NCBI RefSeq assembly: GCF_002159625.1
Contig: NZ_NFIZ01000015.1
Location: forward strand, 1 to 55,161
Length of the DNA stretch: 55,161 bases
Reading direction: 5' to 3'
DNA from: Olsenella sp. An285
GTDB taxonomy: Bacteria; Actinomycetota; Coriobacteriia; Coriobacteriales; Atopobiaceae
Shown here in pieces: positions 1-7,196 of this stretch (the stretch's first letter is position 1; every line of letters starts with the position of its first letter). The notes beneath the pieces were generated by a model. It searched no databases. It was not told where the DNA came from and saw nothing but the letters and a program-made list of their open reading frames with translations. A program made the position numbers and the translations under genes.

Positions 1-220
1 CCCCCCCCCGCTCGCTATTTCGGAGGCGTCGGCCGGAGACCGACGGGGGCATCCAAACATATGAGGACGTCATATTTCTAAAGTTAGATTTAGTTTACTT
101 TTTACAAAACTACGACATTGTTGTCACAGAATATACAACGCAGCGCTCCATCACGCCCGACGCAAGCGAAACTCGGGGGCGTGGGATGACCCCGGAAGGT
201 TACGGCCCCGGGGTCCTTTT
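1..220. other. Left-edge non-coding stretch
   Basis: No gene is visible. The first nine bases are all C and are followed by AT-richer sequence. The right part holds the first copy of the 54-bp repeat and terminator hairpin described separately. Confidence 0.5.
159..220 (+). terminator. Repeated hairpin plus T-run, copy 1
   Basis: The arms GACCCCGG (188-195) and CCGGGGTC (about 208-215) enclose a short loop and are followed by CTTTTTT, so the intrinsic-terminator polarity is the plus strand. It ends exactly at the stop codon of the minus-strand lipoprotein gene. Bases 159-212 recur without change at 639-692. Confidence 0.6.
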
Positions 221-574
221 TTAGCGCAGCTTGCAGTCGTCGACGTAGATCAAGCTGTCGGAGATAACGTCGTCAAGCTTTCCCTCTATCGTGACCCTGC
301 CATGCAGGTCATCGAGCGTGTCCTCGTCTATGTCCCTGAACATACAGCTCGCCGTGCTGTCTCCGTCAACGAGCCATACTATTGTCATGTCCGTGTCGTC
401 AGACTGGTATGGGTCTCCGTCCACTCGACCGGTTATGACCAGATTGACGCTCGCGTCAGTCGGGAACTCCTTGCACTCCTTGACGACGGTCTCGACGCTG
501 CCCTCCACCGTTTTGGCGCACCCCGCGAGCGCGAGCACGGCCACCAGAGCCGCTGCCGCGATTCCCTTCTTCAC
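221..574 (-). CDS. Small secreted lipoprotein, OB-fold-like
   Basis: This predicted lipoprotein has 117 residues. The N-terminus has a KK charge pair, a hydrophobic stretch and the lipobox LAGC (Cys about residue 19), so it should be lipidated and anchored to the membrane. The mature part ends in a conserved DDC and has the alternating V-x-G pattern seen in tRNA_anti-like OB-fold lipoproteins; that family call is inference. The GTG start is chosen because AAGGAGG lies four bases upstream. It is paralogous to the next lipoprotein: signal-peptide DNA and downstream hairpin are nearly identical, so the pair arose by tandem duplication. Function unknown. Confidence 0.75.
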   Translation of the reverse strand: MKKGIAAAALVAVLALAGCAKTVEGSVETVVKECKEFPTDASVNLVITGRVDGDPYQSDDTDMTIVWLVDGDSTASCMFRDIDEDTLDDLHGRVTIEGKLDDVISDSLIYVDDCKLR

Positions 575-638
575 TTCTCCTCCTTACGTCGAATCCCTAA
601 AGAGTCTGAGCCTTCTCTCCGACGGACAAATCGCCTCT

Positions 639-700
639 GACGCAAGCGAAACTCGGGGGCGTGGGATGACCCCGGAAGGTTACGGCCCCGGGATCTTTTT
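639..700 (+). terminator. Repeated hairpin plus T-run, copy 2
   Basis: Second copy of the 54-bp element (639-692), again ending at the stop of a minus-strand lipoprotein gene. One base of the right arm differs (CCGGGATC), which leaves a G-U pair if read on the minus strand. The T-run CTTTTTT follows on the plus strand. Confidence 0.5.
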
Positions 701-1158
701 TAGTCGAACTTTATCTCGCAGTCTCTGATTATTGAGTACATCTTTCCGTAGTCCTTGCCGCTGCTCGTGCCGACTATCGTTACCCTTCTCGTTGGACTTG
801 CTGACGTGCTGCTGGCAATGAGGTCGTTAAGCTCGTCATCCGTCTCATGGAAAACGGCCTTGATGTATCCATATTCGTCTTTGACTGTGTCCTGATACAG
901 GTCCAGAGTCGAATGGTCAACGTCGCTTCCGGCGAGAGAGTTTGCCGGTTCGTCGCCGATTATGTAGCCAGTGACCTCAACGGTGAACTCGTCGTCGACT
1001 GATGCCTCCTCTAACGTGCCGACTACCGTGTCAACGCTTCCAGATATGACGTTCTCTTCTGGCTGCGTCTGGGCGCACCCCGCGAGCGCGAGCACGGCCA
1101 CCAGAGCCGCCGTCGAGAAACATATCGCCCCAGCAAGTGAAAGAATCGACCTCTTCAT
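700..1158 (-). CDS. Secreted lipoprotein, paralogue of upstream copy
   Basis: This predicted lipoprotein has 152 residues, a long hydrophobic signal and the lipobox LAGC, followed by AQTQPEEN. Its C-terminus (RDCEIKFD) parallels the DDCKLR end of the neighbouring 117-residue lipoprotein, and about 39 bp of signal-peptide DNA (1072-1110) match 515-553. The mature halves have diverged much more, so the conserved ends look like gene-conversion or duplication scars. An OB-fold is inferred, not proven. The ATG is preceded by GAGGTGACAG. It is divergent from the XRE regulator with 74 bp between starts, so they may share control. Confidence 0.75.
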   Translation of the reverse strand: MKRSILSLAGAICFSTAALVAVLALAGCAQTQPEENVISGSVDTVVGTLEEASVDDEFTVEVTGYIIGDEPANSLAGSDVDHSTLDLYQDTVKDEYGYIKAVFHETDDELNDLIASSTSASPTRRVTIVGTSSGKDYGKMYSIIRDCEIKFD

Positions 1159-1232
1159 CTGCTGTCACCTCGATTTCCAATTGTTGTACATAGTCCGTTG
1201 GCTGAGATGCAACAATAGCCGAACTTGTCACC
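1159..1232. promoter_or_regulatory. Divergent control region, possible XRE operator
   Basis: This 74-bp gap separates the divergent lipoprotein and XRE starts. It contains TTGTTG (1181-1186) and CAACAA about 23 bp later as an inverted pair, plus two TGTCACC repeats near each start. A small autoregulatory XRE protein binding here is inference. Confidence 0.3.
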
Positions 1233-1451
1233 ATGGACATGAGGCTACAGACTTCCTTCGGCGACAGGTGCCGTCAGCTCAGGCGAATGACCGGCCTGAG
1301 TCAGGAGAAGTTTGCCTACCACATCGGCATGGACCGCTCATACTACGCCTCCATAGAGACCGGTACGAGGAACGTGACACTCTCCAGCATGGCCAAGATT
1401 GCCAAGGGGCTGGGCATCACCATGTCAGAGCTACTTGTCGGTGTGGGGTAA
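1233..1451 (+). CDS. Small XRE-family HTH transcriptional regulator
   Basis: This 72-residue protein is a single lambda-repressor-type helix-turn-helix domain: RCRQLRRMTGLSQEKFAYH, then the recognition stretch MDRSYYASIETGTRN and TLSSMAKIAKGLGI. Size and pattern match single-domain XRE regulators, including restriction-modification controller proteins, but no methylase or nuclease gene is adjacent. A DNA-binding role is well supported; the target is not. No clear Shine-Dalgarno precedes the ATG, and a second ATG lies two codons downstream. A bidirectional terminator follows about 190 bp later. Confidence 0.8.
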   Translation: MDMRLQTSFGDRCRQLRRMTGLSQEKFAYHIGMDRSYYASIETGTRNVTLSSMAKIAKGLGITMSELLVGVG

Positions 1452-1470
1452 GAGGATAGGCGGCAACAAT

Positions 1471-1487
1471 ACAACCCTATGGGTTGT
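1471..1487. repeat. Short inverted repeat after XRE gene
   Basis: ACAACCC, TAT, GGGTTGT form a perfect 7-bp inverted repeat just after the XRE stop codon. It has no following T-run, so it is an operator or attenuator candidate only. A second imperfect inverted repeat built on GGTACC lies near 1587-1616. Confidence 0.3.
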
Positions 1488-1644
1488 TCTCAGCTCACCT
1501 ATGACATCAGTCCGATCTGCATAGCCTATGCGTAGCGAGTCTAGCTTCACTCAGCTTATCCGCGAGAGAGTTCTTATCTGGTTTGGTACCGGTTTAGGAA
1601 CAACCTAAGGTACCGACATGCTTTAATTTAAAGTAATAAGTAAA

Positions 1645-1682
1645 AGCAGGTCTGAGGAATAACGCCTCTGACCTGCTATTTT
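1645..1682. terminator. Bidirectional terminator between XRE gene and tRNA-Lys
   Basis: AGCAGGTC (1645-1652) pairs with GACCTGCT (1670-1677), with a second GAGG/CCTC stem inside. ATTTTTCTTT follows on the plus strand and TTTTACTTATT on the minus strand, so it can serve both the XRE gene and the convergent tRNA-Lys. Confidence 0.75.
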
Positions 1683-1686
1683 TCTT

Positions 1687-1762
1687 TGGTGCGCCGTCAG
1701 GGTCTCGAACCCTGGACCTTGGGATTAAAAGTCCCCTGCTCTACCAACTGAGCTAACGGCGC
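1687..1762 (-). tRNA. tRNA-Lys (TTT)
   Basis: A complete cloverleaf reads on the minus strand. The acceptor stem is GCGCCGT/ACGGCGC, the D-arm is AGCTCAGTTGGTAGAGC, the anticodon loop CTTTTAA gives TTT, the T-arm contains GGTTCGAGACC, and CCA is encoded. Confidence 0.97.
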
Positions 1763-1782
1763 GTGAGGTAGATTCTAGCACG

Positions 1783-3063
1783 CTACTCCCAGGCCCATTG
1801 GCCGTTCACGAAGACGGGCGTCTCGGTGCCGTCCGCGGAGACGCCGTAGACGTTGAGATCGTCGGAGCCGATCATGAAGTCCACGTGGGTGCTGCTCTGG
1901 TTGACGCCGCGCTCGAGGAGCTCCTCCTTGCTCAGGCTCACGCCGCCCTCCAGGCACTCGGGAAAGCCCATGCCCAGCGCGAGGTGGCAGCTCGCGTTCT
2001 CGTCGTAGAGCGTGTCAAAGAAGAGGGTGTCGCTCTGGCGGATGGGCGTGTTCTTGGAGACGAGCGCCACCTCTCCCAGCCGGCGGGCTCCCTCGTCCGT
2101 CTCGAGGATGTGACGCAGGACCTCATACCCCTGCTCGGCACCAAAGTCCACCACACGGCCGCCCTCGAATCGCAGCCAGAAGTCGCGGACGACCTGCCCC
2201 GAGCGCACGAGCGGCAGCGCGGAGTGCACCGTGCCCTCCGCGCGCATGCGATCGGGGGAGGTGAAGACCTCCTCGGTGGGGATGTTGGGGAAGAACGTCA
2301 CGCCGTCGCGCGTGCGACCGGCACCGCCGTCCCACACGTGGGCCTCCGGCAGACCCACGGTAAGGTCCGTCCCGTTGGAGGACTCGTAGCGCAGCGCGTC
2401 AAAGCGGTGCGTGTTGAGGAAGCGTTTGGTCTTCACGAAGGAGGCGTTGTGTGTCTCCCAGGAGCTGGCTGGGTCCTCGCCGTCAGCGCGCGCCACCTCA
2501 AGGATGAGCACCCAGAGGCGGTAGAGAGCCTCCGCGGATGAGGCGTCGGGGAACACCTCGCGCGCCCACGCCTCCACGGGCACACCGGCGATGCACCAGG
2601 CGTTGTACCCGAAGTCCATGCCGTCGCGGTAGGCGCGGCACTGGGTGTTGCGGGCCTTGGCGGCAGCGGCGGGCTTGGCGGGGTCTATGCCCCTGAGGTG
2701 GCCGGGATCCGAGCCCTCGAGGAACAGGAACGCCGCGCCGGCCTCGGCGAGGGAGTTGAGCTGCTCGACCTGCCACGAGGGCGTCACCTCGAAGTAGCCG
2801 AGGTCGCAGTTCTCGTACGTGAGGCGGGTCAGGGCGTCGTCATGCCAGATGACCGTCACGTGTCCGGCGCCGCAGCGATAGGCGCAGCGCGTGACGCGAC
2901 GGACAAAGTCAACGGCCTCCACGGGGGCCTGGATCACGAGCTCCTGCCCCTCCTGAAGGGAGACGCCCCTTCTCACCAGAAGGCTGGCATAGAGGTCTAT
3001 CTGGTCGGAGAGGGCCTCAGTGGCGAGACGACACTCCTCGTCGGTCATGGGGAGGGAAGCCAC
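1783..3063 (-). CDS. Aminopeptidase, M29 (AmpS/PepS) family
   Basis: This 426-residue protein is close to the usual length of cytosolic M29 metallo-aminopeptidases, which release N-terminal residues from peptides. Family marks include the GQELVIQAPVEAVDF region near the N-terminus, NGTDLTVGLP, FPNIPTEEVFTSPD (about residues 260-275), and the C-terminal HLALGMGFPE and STHVDFMIG stretches, which carry the expected metal-binding His, Glu and Asp. An upstream in-frame extension exists, but the GTG at 3061-3063 is preceded by AAAGGAGGAG at good spacing and is chosen. It follows tRNA-Gly and its terminator, so it probably has its own promoter. Confidence 0.92.
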   Translation of the reverse strand: MASLPMTDEECRLATEALSDQIDLYASLLVRRGVSLQEGQELVIQAPVEAVDFVRRVTRCAYRCGAGHVTVIWHDDALTRLTYENCDLGYFEVTPSWQVEQLNSLAEAGAAFLFLEGSDPGHLRGIDPAKPAAAAKARNTQCRAYRDGMDFGYNAWCIAGVPVEAWAREVFPDASSAEALYRLWVLILEVARADGEDPASSWETHNASFVKTKRFLNTHRFDALRYESSNGTDLTVGLPEAHVWDGGAGRTRDGVTFFPNIPTEEVFTSPDRMRAEGTVHSALPLVRSGQVVRDFWLRFEGGRVVDFGAEQGYEVLRHILETDEGARRLGEVALVSKNTPIRQSDTLFFDTLYDENASCHLALGMGFPECLEGGVSLSKEELLERGVNQSSTHVDFMIGSDDLNVYGVSADGTETPVFVNGQWAWE

Positions 3064-3114
3064 GGCTCCTCCTTTCGAAAGCTCTCGCGCCGCTCGCTCG
3101 CGGCGTCTTGTCAT

Positions 3115-3140
3115 GGAAAGGGCCCCTTTCGGGGCCCTGG
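3115..3140 (-). terminator. Hairpin downstream of tRNA-Gly
   Basis: GGGCCCC and GGGGCCC with a four-base loop form a very strong stem. On the minus strand it is followed by TTTCC, a weak T-run. It lies between tRNA-Gly and the aminopeptidase start and probably ends the tRNA transcript. Confidence 0.55.
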
Positions 3141-3147
3141 CACGTCC

Positions 3148-3222
3148 TGGAGCGGGCAACGGGACTCGAACCCGCGAATGTCAGCTTGGGAAGCTGATGC
3201 CTTACCACTTGGCGATGCCCGC
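3148..3222 (-). tRNA. tRNA-Gly (CCC)
   Basis: A cloverleaf reads on the minus strand. The acceptor is GCGGGCA/TGCCCGC, the anticodon loop TTCCCAA gives CCC, the T-arm is GGGTTCGAGTCCC, and a T discriminator and CCA are encoded. Confidence 0.96.
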
Positions 3223-3278
3223 GTGCGAGAGCATTCTATCACACAGACGGCCCGCGGCGGCGGCTTACGCAAAGCGCC

Positions 3279-3284
3279 TATAAT
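3279..3284 (+). promoter_or_regulatory. -10 box for bioY
   Basis: TATAAT lies about 50 bp upstream of the bioY ATG. No convincing -35 hexamer is seen at 16-18 bp. Confidence 0.4.
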
Positions 3285-3334
3285 CGCGGGGTCGCATCAC
3301 GGGGCCGCAGGGTCCCTCGGGTGAGGGGAGACCC

Positions 3335-3868
3335 ATGGATCACAGGAAGGTCGCACGCTGCGGGGTCGCCGTCGCGCTGCTCGCTGTCTCGGCGTGCGTC
3401 GCCCTCCCGCTGGGCCCCGTGCCCTTCACCCTCCAGACGCTCGTGGTAGCCATGCTCCCGGTTGCCCTGGGCGGCAGGGACGCGCTGGTCGCCATGGCGT
3501 GCTACCTCGCGTTCGGAGCGCTCGGTCTGCCGGTCTTCTCGGGGATGAGCGGAGGCGCGGCGCACGTGCTCGGTCCCACCGGAGGCTACCTCTGGGGCTT
3601 TCTCGTGGGAACAGCGATGGCCGGTGCCGTCGGGCGCGTGGGGCTCCTGCCCCAAGTCGCGCGTGACTACCTCGGCGCCGCGCTCTCCCTTCTCTCCGTC
3701 TACGCGATAGGCACCGCCCAGCTCTGCCTTGTCATGGGGGTCTCCCCGGCGGCGGCGCTCCTCATGGCCGTCGTCCCGTTCGTGGGACCCGACGTGGCGA
3801 AGCTCCTGGTTGGCGTGGGTGTCGGCCGCAGGGTGCGCGCGGCCCTCGGCGTTCGGGCGGCGGCGTAG
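3335..3868 (+). CDS. bioY: Biotin transporter substrate-binding subunit BioY
   Basis: This 177-residue integral membrane protein has about six hydrophobic segments. BioY is the biotin-specific S-component of ECF-type importers, which work with a shared energising module (EcfA, EcfA', EcfT). The VPFTLQTLVV stretch near residue 25, the GLPVFSGMSGGAAHVLGPTGGYLWGF loop at about 65-90 and the FVGPDVAKL segment near the C-terminus are typical of the family. The ATG follows GAGGGGAG. No ECF ATPase or T-component genes are adjacent, so it presumably uses a general module encoded elsewhere. A single-gene transcript from the -10 box at 3279 is likely. Confidence 0.93.
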   Translation: MDHRKVARCGVAVALLAVSACVALPLGPVPFTLQTLVVAMLPVALGGRDALVAMACYLAFGALGLPVFSGMSGGAAHVLGPTGGYLWGFLVGTAMAGAVGRVGLLPQVARDYLGAALSLLSVYAIGTAQLCLVMGVSPAAALLMAVVPFVGPDVAKLLVGVGVGRRVRAALGVRAAA

Positions 3869-4254
3869 CGCCCTTCTAACCAGGTGGAACGTGTTGTCTT
3901 CGTGATTCCACGGGAGGCCTCCCGGAAGGCTCCCTCTCCGTCCCAAACTCCCATCCGGCAGAAACCCTCCGCGCGCGCGATGCCCCGGAAGCTCTACGTC
4001 AGCTCCGGGGCAGCTGGGCGCCAGTGGGGCGCAAGCGCCGGCGAGTATCGTGGTCCTCCCGCGGAAGAGAGGAGGGCTCATGGAAAGCGAGCTGGCGAGA
4101 AGAACCTGGGGGCTGGAGAGGCGTCCCTCGCGGAGGGAGAGGAGTGCCCCTGCGGCCGGCCTCACAGGAGGGAGTCGACCGAGTGGGGGACGACCGCTTG
4201 CATGCGGCCACGCGGGAAGAGCCCAGGTGCTGGGACTCTGCTGGGAAAAGAAAT
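3869..4254. other. Gene-free interval with strong hairpins, possible structured RNA
   Basis: No credible gene lies here. GCCCCGGA plus AGCT pairs with AGCT plus CCGGGGC around 3980-4011, which may terminate bioY although no T-run follows. Further short inverted repeats (GGGAGG/CCTCCC near 3921, GGCGC/GCGCC near 4020-4050) and purine-rich stretches continue to 4250. I compared it by eye with RNase P RNA, tmRNA, SRP RNA, cobalamin, TPP and T-box cores and found no match. Confidence 0.3.
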
Positions 4255-4286
4255 GACCCCGCGCGCCGGAGGTGGCACGCGGGGTC
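4255..4286 (-). terminator. Terminator of the M28-like gene
   Basis: GACCCCGCG (4255-4263) pairs perfectly with CGCGGGGTC (4278-4286). On the minus strand it is followed by ATTTCTTTTCC, so it acts for the M28-like gene. Confidence 0.75.
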
Positions 4287-4309
4287 GGAATCGCTTGGTC
4301 TGCCGGGCA

Positions 4310-7027
4310 CTACGAGCGGCGGATGGCCTCGGTGACCATCTCTGCCACCAGGGCCGTCTGGTCACCGCTCACGTTCTCCGGGTCGTCCATCGGCGTGTGG
4401 GAGAGGGCGGGGAGGCCGTTCTCGTCCACACCCATGATCGTGAGCGCCCTGAGGGAGGACCTCATAGCCACCCAGGCGTCCGTGGAGGTCCAGCTGAAGT
4501 CCCTCTGGCCCAGCTCCACGTGCACGTCCTTGGCAACGTTGGTGAGGATCCTGCCGAGTCGACGGTCCGCGCGGCGCTTGACGGTGCGACCCTCGTGAGA
4601 GAGAAGGGTGAGGTCGCCCGCGCCAACGCAGTCGAGGTTGATGACAAAGCTGCCGCGAATCTCGCTCCTGTGCTCGGCCAGGAACGAGCGCATGCCCGCA
4701 TGATCGAGCGAGGTGCCACCCAGCGCGACGAACCAGATGTCGTGCGCAATCAGGGCCTCGTCGCCGAGCGCGAGCGCGGCGCCGCGGAGCTCGTCGTCGC
4801 TCGGGGCCCCCTCGTCCTCGCCCACGAGGCGAAGTCCGCTGCGGGTGGCGGCGCCGCCGCGCCAGGTCCCGTCCTCGCCATCGGCGTCATCGGAGCCGAG
4901 CCAGTTGCTCTCGGCGTCGCCCTTGCCGGAGAACATCCCCTTCAGCTTGCCCAGGAACCCGGAGCCCGCGGACTTGCGGTGCTCGGAGGCGAGGGTCTCA
5001 ATGGGCTGGGGGCTGCTGATCACGGGCGCGTCCTCGGTCTCCTCGGGCGCGTCGGAGCGCAGGACCGTCTCAGGAGCGGGCGAGGTCCTTCTCGCAGACG
5101 ACGACGTGGCGGAGGAGTCACCGAGCGGGTCGGTCTCGGCGCCCTCCGGATCCGGGAGGTCAAAGAGGGTCGCCCTGCGGGCAACGTTGGAGACGCTCGG
5201 ACGGAAGGAGGCCTTGCCCCACTCGGGGTCGTCAGGAGCGGACGGTCGCGGACGCTTGGGGGCGGGCTGGTCAATGTCGAGGGTGCTCTCGTCGATTGCG
5301 GTCAGACCGGAGGTGTCCTTCGGACCCACCCCGTGCTCCTCATCGTCCATGACGATGGAGAAGCGGCCGGTGGACATGATGTCCTCACGAGAGACCTCGC
5401 CAGAGGAGAGGGGCCTCATCGGAGCGGTGCCCTCGACGCCCTCCTCATCGGAGATCTCGTCCGTCTGATCGGTCTCGAGCAGCTCCGGCTCGTCAAGGTC
5501 GTCGTCGATGGCCTCGGGCTCGTCGAGGTCGGCGTCAAACGTCTCGGGCTCGTCGAGGTCGGCGTCAAACGTCTCGGGCTCGGGCTCGTTCAGGTCGTCG
5601 TCGATGGCCTCGGACTCCGGAGCGGGAGCGGCGAGAATCTCGTCGATCTCGGCCTCGAACTCGGATGTCTCATCCGGCGTGCCCTCGGGCTCAGTGACGC
5701 GCTCCGCGGGAGCGGGGGCATCGCCCATCGTCCAGCTCTCGAACTCCTCGCTGGTCTCAGGGTCGCGCTCGGAGCTCTGCGCGGCCGCGCGAGCCGCCTC
5801 GGCCGCAGCGCCGCCACGAGAGATCTCCTGAGGCTCCTCGCCGCCGGCGCTGGGGCCGCCGTGCGAGCGAACGAGGGACTGGATGCGCTCCACCGCACTG
5901 TGGGCAAACCCCTTCAGAGACCCAAGCACGCCGGCAAGCGGACCCTCCTCGGCGGTGACAGTGGTGTCGTACTCCTCCTCGGGAGCGACGACGGGCTCGT
6001 CGTCGGTCGGCGAGGCAACGTCCACGAGCGGAAGGCTCGTGGGGCGGAACGAGGGCGCCGGGGCCGGGGCCGGCTCGGGCACGTAGTACTCGATCTCGCA
6101 GGTCTCGGGAAGAATCTGGAGCTCCCTCAGGACCTCCTCGCCGTGGCGCACGCCAACCACCTCAACGGGAGCGGGACGCGCCGCGACGTGCTCGAGGGGC
6201 GCGGAGGAGGGCTCGTCAATCTCGTCAGAAGGCTCCCCGAAGGTCTCCTCGACCTCCTCGAGGTCACGGGACTGCTCGGGCTCGCGCGGCGTCGGGACGA
6301 GTCCGCTGGGGCGGACGTTTTCCATCACGCCCAGGAGAGCCGCCACGCCGGACTTGTTGTCGTTCGCTCCGAGCGTGCAGGAGGACATGCGCTCGTGGAT
6401 GGCGCCTGCCGCCATCACGAGACCCGGAACGCACGCGAGGATTCCGAGAATCCACACGATCACGCGCGCGGGCGCCGGGATGAAGCCCAGGAGCTGCACG
6501 AGGGCGCAGACGGCCGCGGCGTAGGAGCAGGGTGCGGCCGCCTTGACCAGAAGGGGGAGATACGGGGCGAGGGGCGAGGTGTAGAGGAAGTTCTCGCGCG
6601 GGGTGTCGTAGTGGGCGATCACCACGATGCGGCGGCTGCCCTTGGTGACGAGCGGTCCGGCGGCGCGGTGAACGGCGACCACGTTCTGGCTGCGGGCCTG
6701 GGGCCCGAGGGTGAGGGAGGGCTCCCGCCCGAAGAGCCTCATGATCGCAAGTATCGCCGGAATCGCGGCGAGGAGGAGTCCCACGAGGGTCAGCACCAGG
6801 ATTCCAAAGCCGGAGACGAGAACGCCCACGAACGCGACAATCGCGAGGATGGCGGCTCCCAGGCCGGAGAGGGAGGGAGCGTCGAACTCCTCGATGCTCG
6901 GCTCGAGGTTGTGCTGGGACATGAGGGCGGCTATGGTCTCGGCAGCCTGCAGCTCCTCCTGGCTGTTGGCGGGGGCGATGTCGACCCTCTGGTTGAGGTA
7001 GTCGAGATAATCGTGTGTCATGGCCAT
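4310..7027 (-). CDS. M28-peptidase-like membrane protein with large acidic insertion
   Basis: This 905-residue protein has two hydrophobic regions (about residues 45-90 and 150-210). An M28-like fold is split in two: HYDTPRENF (about 130-140) and GANDNKSG (about 230-240) come before, and NLDCVGAG and ALSHTPMDD come near the C-terminus. Between them lie roughly 450-500 residues of low-complexity Asp/Glu/Pro/Ser sequence with a tandem repeat. The positions where M28 enzymes carry the catalytic Glu-Glu pair read ALGGTSLDHAGM, so that pair appears missing although His, Asp, Asp and His ligand positions remain. It may be a degenerate peptidase or scaffold. Start: ATG at 7025-7027, after AAAAGGA. 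It is divergent from the WYL regulators. Confidence 0.8.
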   Translation of the reverse strand: MAMTHDYLDYLNQRVDIAPANSQEELQAAETIAALMSQHNLEPSIEEFDAPSLSGLGAAILAIVAFVGVLVSGFGILVLTLVGLLLAAIPAILAIMRLFGREPSLTLGPQARSQNVVAVHRAAGPLVTKGSRRIVVIAHYDTPRENFLYTSPLAPYLPLLVKAAAPCSYAAAVCALVQLLGFIPAPARVIVWILGILACVPGLVMAAGAIHERMSSCTLGANDNKSGVAALLGVMENVRPSGLVPTPREPEQSRDLEEVEETFGEPSDEIDEPSSAPLEHVAARPAPVEVVGVRHGEEVLRELQILPETCEIEYYVPEPAPAPAPSFRPTSLPLVDVASPTDDEPVVAPEEEYDTTVTAEEGPLAGVLGSLKGFAHSAVERIQSLVRSHGGPSAGGEEPQEISRGGAAAEAARAAAQSSERDPETSEEFESWTMGDAPAPAERVTEPEGTPDETSEFEAEIDEILAAPAPESEAIDDDLNEPEPETFDADLDEPETFDADLDEPEAIDDDLDEPELLETDQTDEISDEEGVEGTAPMRPLSSGEVSREDIMSTGRFSIVMDDEEHGVGPKDTSGLTAIDESTLDIDQPAPKRPRPSAPDDPEWGKASFRPSVSNVARRATLFDLPDPEGAETDPLGDSSATSSSARRTSPAPETVLRSDAPEETEDAPVISSPQPIETLASEHRKSAGSGFLGKLKGMFSGKGDAESNWLGSDDADGEDGTWRGGAATRSGLRLVGEDEGAPSDDELRGAALALGDEALIAHDIWFVALGGTSLDHAGMRSFLAEHRSEIRGSFVINLDCVGAGDLTLLSHEGRTVKRRADRRLGRILTNVAKDVHVELGQRDFSWTSTDAWVAMRSSLRALTIMGVDENGLPALSHTPMDDPENVSGDQTALVAEMVTEAIRRS
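5491..5580 (-). repeat. Tandem 30-bp repeat inside the acidic insertion
   Basis: Bases 5521-5550 and 5551-5580 are identical 30-mers, and 5491-5520 is a partial copy. They encode repeated acidic units ending DADLDEPE, which suggests in-frame repeat expansion. Confidence 0.8.
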
Positions 7028-7196
7028 GGTGGCGTCCTTTTGAAGAGTCTCGCGGGCCTTCGTTTGATGTGCATACAATTTAGAGAGTATACGTCTTGTC
7101 CCCTGTACTCGGCTAAAAATGACGCAGATGCCCCACCTGCCGGGGCGAGCGGGACGAAACGTGCGGAACGTCGGAGGCGGGAGAGGAGACGCGCAG

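Noticed and set aside
3999-4310. About 100-residue minus-strand reading frame in the gap after bioY
   Set aside because: Composition is random-like (Ser, Pro, Arg), it overlaps the M28 terminator and has no Shine-Dalgarno.
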